Source: Edaphochlamys debaryana (taxonomy: Eukaryota; Chlorophyta; Chlorophyceae; Chlamydomonadales). From it: a stretch of 64,000 nt of DNA. Under the pieces are notes generated by a model. That model saw only the letters and a list, made by a program, of their open reading frames with translations. It had not been told where the DNA came from and did no database searches. This document shows positions 24,767 through 35,400 of the stretch, one piece after another; position 1 is the first letter of the stretch, and each line of letters opens with the position of its first letter. The stretch is taken from assembly GCA_016858145.1 (NCBI GenBank), contig JAEHOE010000010.1, positions 310,001 to 374,000 on the forward strand, given 5' to 3'. Made by a program: the position numbers and the translations under genes.

Positions 24767-25535
24767 GCTTGCAAGATTGCTTGTTAGCTGGTAGGTACGA
24801 ATAGGGTAGCTCGTGGGCTTCGAGCTTTGTAAGCGAGCATACAGCGGTCTGCTTTGTGCGCGTGGACGCTTTGGTTGTGTGTGGTGTGGTGTTGCGTAAA
24901 GGCTTGGTGTATGTATTGTATGTGTAGGTCGTGGAGCTGCCAAGCTTTATGCTCGCCGAGAGCGGTGTTGCTCCCGACTCGGCGTGACGCTTCGCGAACC
25001 GTCGCGAGGCGTCGAGACGAGTCGGGAGGCTGCTCGACGAGTCGCGACGGACCGAGATGTCTCTCGGAGACTCTGGTAACTTGACAGATCGCAAGTATGA
25101 ACTAAATAAGCAGCCTTCGCGAGGGACCAAAGGGGCGGCGGGGGGGAGGCTGCAGCTTGCAGGGCTGCCTATGTATACGTGCTGAGTCCAGAGTCTCCCG
25201 AGAGACATCTCGGTCCGCCCATCGCTGACAGCGTGTGCATCTCGGCCTGCCCAAGGCCTCGTTCGCGCCCTTCTTCAACACTCGTCCCGACGACTCGCGA
25301 CGGTTCGCGAAGCGTCACGCCGAGTCGGGAGCAACACCGCTCTCGGCGAGCATAAAGCTAGGCAGCCCCACGACCTACTCATCTTATACACACACCAAGC
25401 CTCTACGCAACACCACACCACACACAACCAAAGCGTCCACGCTCGCAAAGCAGTCCGCTGTTTTCTCGCTTACAAAGCTCGAAGCCCACGAGCTACCCTA
25501 TTCGTACCTACCAGCTAACAAGCAATCTTGCAAGC
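24767..25535. promoter_or_regulatory. Shared bidirectional promoter at the palindrome axis, with heat-shock-element-like sites
   Basis: The two BAG start codons face away from each other across 769 bases. TTCGCGAA, which fits the nTTCnnGAAn core of a heat shock element, occurs at 24991-24998 and at the mirror position 25304-25311. The innermost paired block is 25049-25078 with 25189-25215. About 110 bases in the middle are unpaired, and about 60-90 bases just outside the innermost block have diverged between the arms. Confidence 0.5.
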
Positions 25536-27570
25536 ATGTTTCGCGCCTGGCCAGAGTCCGTCTGGCCCTACGACGATGCCGGAGACTGGTTCGGCGCGCA
25601 GAGCGGCTATCCCACGGCCTACACGCATCCCGCCTTCTATCCATCATCACAGTAGGTCTGCGTACAGGGTCTTGGGCTCTAGGGCGCTATACCGGGAGGA
25701 GATGGGTCTCACTCTAGCACTTGCTGTCGAGCGCAGCATCGATATGCCTCTTGACCGAAATGCTTACAATCCCTTGTCTTGGCTCTTCTACTCGCAGGAC
25801 ACAGCAGCCCGCTTATGGTCGCCGGGCCGCGGTTGACCCGCGCACGATGCGACACGCGCGGCGCTCCCCCGCCCACGGAAGCGAGGAGCCCGAGCCCATG
25901 GAGCCAGCCTCGCCTCCCCGGCAGCGGCCCTCGCACGCACCACGACACGACGCCAGCCTGCGACAGCAACGCGCGGCGGTGGAGGAGCAGCTGAGGCGCG
26001 CCCAGCAGGAGCAACAGCAGCAGCACCGACGGGGGGCCCAGCCCACAACGCGAGGGACCGTCCCAATGCAAGCGGACGCACCTGGTCGCCCCGCGGCGGC
26101 CCCCGCCCGTGACCCGGCGGCGGCTCCAGCCCCTGCTCGGGCTCGGTCTCAGGCGGTGGACCCCGCTCGTGCGGCGCTGACGGTGCAGAAGTGGTGGCGG
26201 GGGTGGCGGCTGTCCAAGCACCGGGCCGCCCTCAAGGCCCTGGCGGGTGTGGCGTCCGAGCTGCAGACCGCCTCGTCCCGCTTCCAACGCTATCTCAACG
26301 ACACGGCCGGCAACATCACAGAGCGTCAGCTGCTCGAGGTGAACGAGATGGCCATGCGCTCCATCTTCAAGCTCGACAGGTGAGGGAGCGGCTGGGCGGG
26401 AGCGCAGCGGATAGGCGCCTCCTGGGGTCGGGGCAATGAAGGACAGGACACAGGGGGGTATCACACCCATCTTAGGCATGCAATCCCGGAGCGGAGGGTG
26501 GGATTTCGTTGGACAGCGTCCACGCAGCCGCATCAGATCGTGTAGGTCCCTTGTCTTACCTCGTCTTCGCCCCTCGTGTTCGTTTCCCCCCTTCCCACAG
26601 CCTGGAGGGCCTCCCCACCGAGCTGCGGGCCCTGCGCAAGAACCTCACGGCCCGGGCCCTCAGGCTGCAAGACGACGTCCACGCGGCATACAACCGCTCC
26701 TCCGCCAAGCCAGGCTCTCCCGCCGCCATCGCAGCCGCGGCTGCGGCCACGGCTTCCGCCGCCGCCTCTGCCGCTGCCGCCGCTGCGGCCGCCGCTGCTG
26801 TAGCCGCCGCAACGGCGGAGCAGGCCGCCGCGGCATCGGCCCAAGCGGGTCCGATGGTGACGGAAAAAGAGAGCGTGGAGGAGGAGGAGGGGGCTTACGA
26901 GGATGACTGGGAGCAGGCAGAGGAGGAGGACGAGGAGGCGGCGGCGGCAGCCAAGGCCGCGGCTTTCTGCGCCGACGTCGACATGGCGGCCGCAGAGTCA
27001 GACTGCAGCGATGAGGACGACTGGCGCTCGTGCGACACGGATGGGCCTGCCCCTTCGGACGACCTGCCCTGCGGCCCCTGCCCCAGCCCTCTCGCCGCTG
27101 CGGCCATGCACCCGTGCCCACCGGCCCCGACCAAGGCAGCAGGGCTACGGAGCTGGCGAGTGCCCATGCCCCTCTCCTCCCAGTCCGAGTACGAGTCTGA
27201 GCCTGAGTCAATGTCAGAGGAGGAGCTTCCGCCGGCCTTCCTGTCGGCGCCCGCCTCCCCTCCCTCGTGGCGCCTCCCCATGGCCCTGCCCACGCAACAG
27301 GGCCACCCCACGGCGGCGGGGCCCCGGCGGTCCTGGTTCCGTACGAGCAAGGCCCAGGCCCATGCCTCGGCGGGCAAGCAGGGCTCAGGCCGGTCAAGCG
27401 GCCGGCTGCACTCGAGCGGCTCGGGGTGCGGGCAGCCCTCGTGCTTCGGCCTGGGTCTGGCCTCTCCCTCGGCTGCTGCGGCCGCCAAGTCCGCAGGGCG
27501 GAGCGGCGCTGGCGCAGGGGGCAAGGGCTCGGCCGCGGCGGATGCGTCCTGGCAGCGGGGCTGGTGGTAG
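25536..27570 (+). CDS. IQ-motif BAG-domain co-chaperone, right palindrome copy
   Basis: Exons 25536-25651, 25798-26379 and 26601-27570 encode 555 residues. The joins are in phase: SSQTQQPAYGRR across intron 1 and FKLDSLEGLP across intron 2. The IQ motif and the BAG region are as in the left copy. Visible substitutions are few: four in exon 2 (for example Thr to Ala in the RRSPAHGS neighbourhood and Met to Leu just after the IQ motif) and several in exon 3, including the last residues WQRGWW versus RRRGWW. Intron 2 is 221 bases against 235 in the left copy. Both copies are open from start to stop, so neither looks like a pseudogene. The expected role is HSP70 nucleotide exchange or client release with calmodulin input. 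A TGTAA follows at 27861-27865. Confidence 0.82.
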
Positions 27571-27694
27571 ACGGCTTGTGTGAATTGACGAGGCCGCAAG
27601 CAGCAAGGGTATTCGTAGCTTAGCTTAGCTTAGAAATCCAGTAAGTGAGCACTGTATAGGACGATGATAGCTGAGAGAGTGCCCTGGGCTTCGT

Positions 27695-27756
27695 GAGCTG
27701 TGCCCGGGCAATGGAGGCGTCACGCTGTATTCCGGCAGAGTGCCGGCTAGGCGCTA
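27695..27756 (-). repeat. Interspersed repeat, copy C (inverted)
   Basis: Reverse complement of the core at 22526-22588, as expected from the palindrome. Confidence 0.7.
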
Positions 27757-27860
27757 GAGAGGAGAGACATGTCTGGAAACCATGTAGGGCCATACAATGA
27801 TTCGAAGTATCTCGGATTAAGTATTCTGATGGCAGGAGCAGGCCACCCTGGGTACCAAAA

Positions 27861-27865
27861 TGTAA
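27861..27865 (+). terminator. Candidate poly(A) signal TGTAA of the right BAG copy
   Basis: TGTAA 291 bases after the TAG stop. Confidence 0.45.
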
Positions 27866-27946
27866 AGACGCTGTGACTCAACCATGGCTCGACGCCTTGC
27901 CACCCTTGCTTGTGGCGTGTGCACCCATTGCCCTAGCTTCATGACC

Positions 27947-28387
27947 CATGCTCCGCGACGGACTCTTGAGGACTCACAGGAACATGTCCTGCATGCTGCT
28001 AATACTGCTCTCGCAGGGTGAGGAGGCCAGAATGGGAATGCTTCATTGCTCTGGGGTAGCGGCCAAAAGGCCCGCAAAAACAGTAATATGCGTCTGAGTG
28101 TGGTGTGACCGAGGATCTCTTTAGTAAAAGGCGAAAGAGATATGCTTTGCGTTAACACCACGACGCTACATATGTTCAAGTAATGACGTCACCGGACCCG
28201 GGCCCCACACCTACCAAGTACGACACCCACGTTACTGCGATGGTGGGTGGCGCTGGGGACCAGCGAGCGCCCCGAAGCGGCCGCGTTGCCCGCATGCAAC
28301 CCTTGCCCCGAGAACGAGCGAGAGTCCTCAACAAGCCCTGCGCACAGGCGTGTTGTCAAACGGGCGGATGGTTGGGCGGTGTGTTGC
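27947..28387 (+). repeat. Dispersed repeat, copy 1
   Basis: Aligns in direct orientation with 38967-39406. The central stretch from GGCCAAAAGGCCCGC to GTTGTCAAACGGGCGG is almost identical. Just downstream, 28584-28625 is the inverse of 38925-38960 (TTGCCTGGCACTCCTG), which may mark an element end. Confidence 0.75.
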
Positions 28388-29449
28388 GTGGTCGGACCCA
28401 CAACGTGCATAGGGGCAGGCCCCTGTCGCAATCGGGAGGCTGTGTCCTGCTGTGTCCGCTGTGACCTGCCAATGCGTAGACCCGGGGGGACTCCTTGTTC
28501 TCGGGATGCAGGCTTGCAGGGGCAATGTCGGACGGCCGCAGCGGCCAAGCAGCCTCCAGCACAGCCGCCGACCCTACCCCGGTGCCAACGAGGGTTAAGA
28601 ACAGGAGTGCCAGGCAAGCGAGGGCACAAGGGCACGGCCCGGGGAACCAGCGGGCCCGGTGCCAACGAGGGTGCTGCTGGTGCTGCATGCCGATGTCCTC
28701 TTCGCTTGACACACGTCCCTCTAGGTAGTGAACGGCCCTTCATGGGCATAGCCCACAGCTAGGGACAATGACGTGGCAGTGCCGCGTTCAGCTACTTCAG
28801 CACGGTGGCGCGTTGGCGCTCCGGCACTGAGGCTCCCACGAGGTTGCATACCCGGGACACGTCTTGCTGCGGCCTGCCGTAACATAGCAATCCGGCCACC
28901 CGCCGCCCCACCGGCCACCGCCTGTTCAAGCTTCGTGCTTCCTACTGTGGCACCACAGGGCCCTAAGAGAGAATGACTAACGGCCATTCAGGCCACAATC
29001 TAGCGGGCAAAGAGCTTCCTTGCCCAGTGGTATACCCGTGCGCACACCGAATGTGGTCAACCGGTCGTTGCTCTTATCTAATAAGTCAATCTGCATGTGT
29101 TGACCCGCCGCCGCCCAGGGTAAGGGCCGCAAGCCCACCAGCGCCCTGCCCCGCCCGCCACAGCCTCCGGTCGTGCATCTGCCCCCTGGCACCCCCCCTT
29201 ATTTCTCCGCGCTGGCAGCCGCGGAGGCCTCGTTTTGGCCGCCTTCTCCTCAGGCTGAGTTGGCAACCCTTGGGTCCCTGCCCCTGGCCCAGCAGCCTCG
29301 ACAGCCCCCCGTTCACAGAATAGGCTCAATACGTCATGTGCTCCACACATCGCTCCGGCCCCAACTAACCCTACCACAACCTGCCCCGGCGCAAGCCAGG
29401 CCCTAGGCCCCTCTCCAACAAACGCCGCAGCTCGCTCCTCGGCTCCCGC

Positions 29450-32400
29450 CTACACCGGCTCGCTCCTCAGCAGGCGCTCACGCTCCCGAGCGGCTGCCAC
29501 CTCCTCGTTGAAGCGCTTGGCGCCCGCGGACGTTCCGGCGGGGGCCGCGGGCTTGGCGTCGGGCAGGCGCTGGAAGCGGGACAGCAGGCCCGCCGGGGCC
29601 CAGTCGCTCCAACGCACCTTTGACCCGCCTGCGGCGGCGCCCGCGGACGCCGATGGGCCGCCCGTGATGCCGCCCTGCGGCGGCAGCGGCGCGCCGCGGA
29701 TGCCTTGGATGTAGCTGGTCATGGCGCCCTGGGGGGGGGAGGAGGACAGAAGCAGGGAACGGCAGGGTTGGGCAGGGCAGGGTATTGATGAGCAGGAAAC
29801 AGCAGGGAAGGGATGCCGAGGTTGAGGGCGCAGAGCGCAGCCCGTCGGGCGGAGGGCGCCGTGTTTCCTTGTCCTAGCAGCCCCACACCCGCGCACCACG
29901 GCCACCTCCCGAGCGGTACCAGCTTTGGACCGCACCTTGCTGAATCGGATGATGGTAACGGCCATCATAACGGCCATGACGACGACCAGGGCAATGGCCC
30001 AGGGGTTAGTGCCCTCGGTCTTCCGTACGGACTGCAGGAGCGGGGCGGGGAGGGTGCGGCAGTTGGGTGGTTGGCGGCGGTTGAGCACTTAAGGCAGTAG
30101 CGAGGGGCAGTACCGAGGGGCTTCTTCTACGTGCATGAGCAGGCTCCTGGGCCAAGCAATGCGTTGCTCCCATACGGCCCCATACGGCAGGAGTTCGCCG
30201 CACACGCTGGGGCCCCTTCTTTGCTCCATCCCACGCCTCATCAGGGCCCCCTCAAGGACGGCTCCCCGCCCCACCTGCTTGTCCTGCATGAGCACCTCGT
30301 ACCGCTCCTTGGCGATGGGCTTGACCGCGGGCCCCCTGGTGAAGTTGGGCCGGATGCCCGTGGCGGCCTCCTGCGCGGACGGAGGGTGGGGGGCGGGGGT
30401 GCGGGTGGAGAGCGAATGGGGGTGAGGACGCATGGCCGATGCAACCGGCACGGTCACGGGCCGGAAGGCGGGGTCACAGGCACTGGTGGAACACGGCACG
30501 ACGCTGCCGGCAGGGGCCTGGCGCGGCGGGGAACACGATGGAACGGGGCTGGTGTCAGGGAGCCGGCTGCGGAGCAGCAGCCCCCGCACTACTCCGCCCC
30601 CCCCCCACCTCGTAGTCCGCCTCCACCTCCTGCTCCCACTCGTCGTACACGTGCATGGCGGCCTTCTCCTGCTCATAGTCCTGTGGGGGCCAGGGGGTGG
30701 GGTGCGGTGGGGTGGGTGGGGGGCTCGTGCGTGGGGTGGGGTTCACAGCAGGCGTGCAATGCAAGGGGTTCGTGGGTAGGAGCGTATTCAAGTGGAAAGC
30801 GGCGGCCAGAGAGTCGGACGTGCAATGAGGTCCTCCGGGGCGCGGGCGGGTGGGGGTAGATGGGGAGGAGGACTTGAGCGGACGGGCTGCAGCAGCCCCT
30901 TCCCCCGCCCAAATCGGACCGTCACTGCCCTCGCCCGGCCTCTCCCTTCTTCTCCAGCGTAAAGCTTTTGGCTGGACGAAGCGCCCGCACCCGCCCCCGA
31001 CCCACCCGCATTCCTCCTTCCTCCCTCCTGCCCTTTCCCTGCCTCCCCTCCCTCGACCCCACCCCCTCTCCGCCTCTCCATCCCTCCCCCTTCCCTCACC
31101 GCTGCGTCCACCGTGTCGTCCTCCACGTCCTCATCGTAGTCATCTGCCACCATGGCACCGCCCTCGTCCTCCTCTGGGGGTGGGGGGCGGGGGGGCAGGA
31201 GGAAGGTAGGGAGGAGGCGGGGTGGTGAGGAGGAGGAAGGCCGAGGCAAGGAAGGGGTCAAGGTCGTCGAGGGGCCGCCGCGAGGGGAGGCAACAACTGG
31301 ACGACGAGCACAGCCACACCGCCGCGCCCATCCCTCCCGAGCAAGGCACCTGGTCCGAGCAGCCATCCCCCCAGCTCTTCCCCCTCTGCCCCGCATCGGG
31401 CCCACTCTGCCGGCGCCGCACAGGCATGCCTCACAGCCCCACCCCCGGCCCCCTCACCCTCCGTCTCTCCGTCCTTGCCGATCTTCTCCACCACGCCGTC
31501 CTTGACCTTGACCACGTCCGCCGGCACGCCCGCCTTGGCGATGTGGGTCTCCACCACGGTGCCCCGCTTGAGCTCCTGCGCGTCGCCCGGGTGCACCTCC
31601 TTCTGGGGCGAGATCAGGAAGGTGAGCTCCTGGGGGTTGGGGTTGGGGGTTGGGGAGGGAATGGGGAGGGCCGGGGGAGAGAATGGGCAGGGGCGGGGAA
31701 GGACAGAGCGGTGAGGCGAGGGAGCACAGCACGGAGGGTCGGAGGGTGGGGACGGGGTAAGGACGCGAGAGGCAATGGTGACGGAGCCTGCCCTGTCGCC
31801 TCCACCCACCCACCCACCCACCCACCCTACCCCTCCCCTCCCCTCCCCTCCCCTCCCCTCCCCTCCCCTCCCCTCCCCTCCCCCCCCGTTACCCACCAGC
31901 AGCGATGGCAGCTTCATGCCCTGCGGCACGAACACCCACTTGGCCACGGGGCCGCACTTGTCGCCGCAGACGGAGCCCACGGAGGCCACGTAGGCGGCGT
32001 AGAAGCGGTCGCCCGCGCCGCTGCGGGAGGGAAGGGGGCGGGTGGGGTGGGGGGGAGGGTAGGGGAGGAGGGTGAGCTGTGGAGCTTGGAAGGAGCGGAG
32101 AGCCCATGGCGTACAAGCGGTCTCCCGCGCCGCTGCCGAAGGTGGGGTGGGGGTGGGGGCGGTGAGGTGGGTTGGCGGAGGAGGGATGCCAGGTGGATGG
32201 GTACCAGTGATGCGTGCATGGGGGTGAAGGGTGAAGGGTGAGGACGAACCGTGTAGAGGGGGTGCACGGCAGGAAGGCAGGGGCTCAAGGAAGCGGGATG
32301 GCGGGGCAAGAACATGGCCCCACCGCCTTGTGGGCTCCTCGCCCCACCGCCTCGCTCCTCGCCCACCTGAGCTCCGTGGGCGCAGCGCCCAGTACGAAGT

Positions 32401-35400
32401 CGTGCGGTGCGCCCTTGGCGGTGCCGGGCAGCGTCCAGCGGGCCTGGTCGGAGGAGGTGCCGAACTTGACGTTGACGATCTGGGCGTCCTGTGGGGGGAA
32501 GGGGGGGAGGGAAGGGGAAGGGAGAGGGGCCGAGGGAGGGGGCGGGGTGAGGGGCCGGGGAGGGGAGGGGCCGTGGGAGGGGGCGGGGGAGGGTCCGGGG
32601 GAGGGCGAGGCAGGGGATGGGTTAAAGGGGCGGGGGGCTGAGGGCCAGGCTGGGCACGCGGGACAGCGCCATGCACTGGTTATACAGCTCTTGGGATAAC
32701 TGTCCGTGGGCACTGCCCCCTTTTCCCCCCCAACCCCCTGATGTCGGGCCCCACCTTGCCATCCGCCCACATGAGCGCGAGCTGCTCTCCGTACGGCCCA
32801 AAGGCAAGGGACCAGGCCTGGGGGTGGGTGGGTGGGTGGTGTTGGTGATAGCGGGTGTCAGAACTGTCAGTGACCTACATCGAGGGGTCTCGCTGCCGGT
32901 CCCGCTGCTCGCTGCATCCGCCTCACGCCCACAGGCCCCGCCAGTGGCCCCTCGAAGGCTTCCGCCCCAGCCAACCCCATGACCCCATCCGCCACATCAA
33001 CCAACGCGGCTCTACCCTTGGGCCCCTCACCACGCGTAACATGTGCCTGCCACGGGCAATCTCCCATCCCCCCGAGCCCCCCCTGGACTCTCCCCCACCC
33101 TCCCTCACCATGCCGTACACGCCCAGGTCGTACGTGGCCTTGATCTGCAGCAGGCTCTCCACCTCCAGGGACAGGGCAAAGATCTGGGGCACAGGGGACG
33201 GATCAGGATCCAGATCAGGATCCAGCGTGGATCGCAGCGGCGACCGCAGAATCCAGGCTTTGGCAGGGCGGGGATCCCGGTGCCGCCGGCGGGCTGTCCG
33301 CCGTGCGCCTCCTGACACCCACAGGAGGACAGCCCACCCTCGCCTCAGTCGCCCACAGTCTCTCCCCAATCCGCACACCTCACACTCACCCAGACTAGCC
33401 ACCACATTGCCAGCAAACACCCCGCGTTCCCACTACGCCCGGTTATACCTCAGCACCCCACAACGCTAGCAGCTCCCCCCACAACCCGCGGCGGCGGGCG
33501 CGCCAAGCCCCACCTTGCCCGACTCCCTGGACGCCACGTAGACCAGCCCCTCGCACTCGTCCACCAGCACCGAGTGGACCACGGGGTGCACGGGCGCGGA
33601 GGCGGCTGCGCGGGGGAGGGGCGGGATTCGGGGGGCAGAAACGAGTATTGAGGGAGGACGGAGAAGTCTGGCGCGGCTTAAAGTCTGTGCACCCCGTCCA
33701 GACCCAGGGCAAGGCAAACGGGGGCAGCAGGCCTGGCGAACCGCCCTCGCCACCCGCGTCCGCGCCATCCATGTCCACACCCCACTGCCCGGCCCGGGTG
33801 CCGCCACGCCCATGCGCTGCCACACAAGCCCAGTTGCGCCACCCAAGATCCCCACGCACCCAGGAATTTGCCGTTCTTGTCATAGTACACCACGCGCGAA
33901 TTGCAGTAGCCGTCCGCGACGAAGAAGGAGCCGTCGCGCTTGACCGAGACCTGGGAGCCCGAATTGGGGTGGGGTTGGGCGGGTTGTGGGTGGGGTCAAG
34001 GAGAGGTGAGGTCGTGTGCATGGTGCTGGGGTGGCGGCGCGGGGGAAGCGGGCGGGCGCTGCCGCTATTTGGAGTTGAGATGTGGTGGGGTGAGGTCGTG
34101 TGCGGTGCCGTGGTGAGCACAGACAGCTACCGGTAGGCCTTGGGAGCGCCGCCGATGCAAGCCCCGCAGCGGGTCCCGGAGTGCCCGCAGCCTCCTCCCC
34201 GCACGACCCCACCTTGGTGGGCTTGCACAGGTGCTGCTTGTCGTTGCCTGGCGCCAGCTTGGTGCCCACCGAGAAGATCAGCTTGCCATCCTTGGTGAAC
34301 TTGTGGACCTGCGGGAGGAGGGAGGGGTAGGAAGGCGGGAGGAGGCGGGAGGCGGAGGTAGGGAGGGGGAGGGGTGGTTGCGGCGGTTGTCGTGGATGGT
34401 GACGTGGCGGGGAGAGCCCGCTGTGCCTCACCAGTACCAGCGCTGCACATCCCCCGCCATTGCTAGACCCCGCCGCAACGTGCCTCCACATCACCCCTCC
34501 TGCCCCACCCTTTACCCAAGCACCCGCCGCCCGCTGACTTCCACGGCCCGCTCCAAGCCCCTCCCTGCCTTCCCCCTCCCTCCCCCCCCCCGCCCCCACC
34601 TGGTGCATGCCCACGTCCACCACCCACACGTTGCCAAGGTTGTCCACGGTGATGGAGTGGGGCAGGTAGAAGAAGTCGGAGCCCCAGCGCTGCAGCACCG
34701 TGCCGTTGTCGGGGTCCAGCTGGGGGGGGAGGAGAGGCAGGGCGCGGGGGAAGGCACATGTGAAGGGGTGAAAGCCCTTCCACCTGCGGTAGCTGGGAGC
34801 GGGGAAACGACAGAGGGTGCAGCGGGTATGGATGTGCCCAGGGCAGTAAGTCCCCGCTCGCTCCCCTTTGCTTCGGCGCCTGCCCCAGGCGCACCTGCCA
34901 GACCGTGGCCTCCGGCACGGGGGTGGTGCGGGTGATTCGCTCATGGTGGTCAAACGTATCATCCTTCCACACGCCCTGGCCCCTGCAGGGGTGGGGAAAC
35001 GGAGGCGGCGGGAGGGGGAGGCTCAGCTATGCCGCTTGCTAAACAGGCCTCGAGTCCGGCTACGGCAGGCCACGAGCTTTCATGGGCTGAGGCTACCGCT
35101 CCCAGCACTTGAGCTTCTCAGGCCGTCTCGGTGCGCCCTGGGCCCGGCCCAGCCCAGGCCCACCTGTACAGGACCCAGACGGTCCCGTCCGGGCCCGTGG
35201 CCACACCGGTGGCGTCGTGGATGGGCCCCGCCGGCGTCTCCCCGCCGGGGGTGGTGGGGGGCGGCGGGGTCCAGGTGGGGGTGGGGTCCAGGGCGAGGGT
35301 GGCGCCTCCGGGCAGAGCGCCGGGGGAGTCACTGCGGATGTCCTGGGGGGCACACACAGAGGGAGGGGGGGCATGGAGAGGGGGGAGGAGAGACAGGTGG

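Larger units (their letters stand above)
22345..25078. repeat. Left arm of a ~5.5 kb palindrome
   Basis: This arm matches 25189-27850 in reverse complement, including coding exons, intron 1, the proximal promoter and the flanking repeat motif. Paired landmarks put the axis near 25151: start codons 24766/25536, first donors 24651/25651, second acceptors 24504/25798. Confidence 0.93.
25189..27850. repeat. Right arm of the palindrome
   Basis: Inverted copy of 22345-25078. Exon lengths are identical. Differences concentrate in intron 2, in the region near the axis, and in the outermost ~150 bases. Confidence 0.93.
27571..29449. other. Gap between the right BAG copy and the PAM gene, mostly repeats
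   Basis: It holds the end of the palindrome arm with the inverted copy of the interspersed motif, then a ~440-base repeat (27947-28387) that recurs at 38967-39406. From 28.4 to 29.45 kb I see only short unsupported frames; part of it should be the 3' untranslated region of the PAM gene. Confidence 0.5.

Noticed and set aside
24585..25717. Mirror-image open frames (207 and 160 residues) near the palindrome axis
   Set aside because: They overlap BAG exon 1 and intron 1 in other frames and cross the promoter; their similarity is only due to the palindrome.
22705..27599. Other long frames in the palindrome arms (Ser- or Arg/Pro-rich)
   Set aside because: They are shadows of the BAG exon 3 low-complexity coding sequence in other frames.
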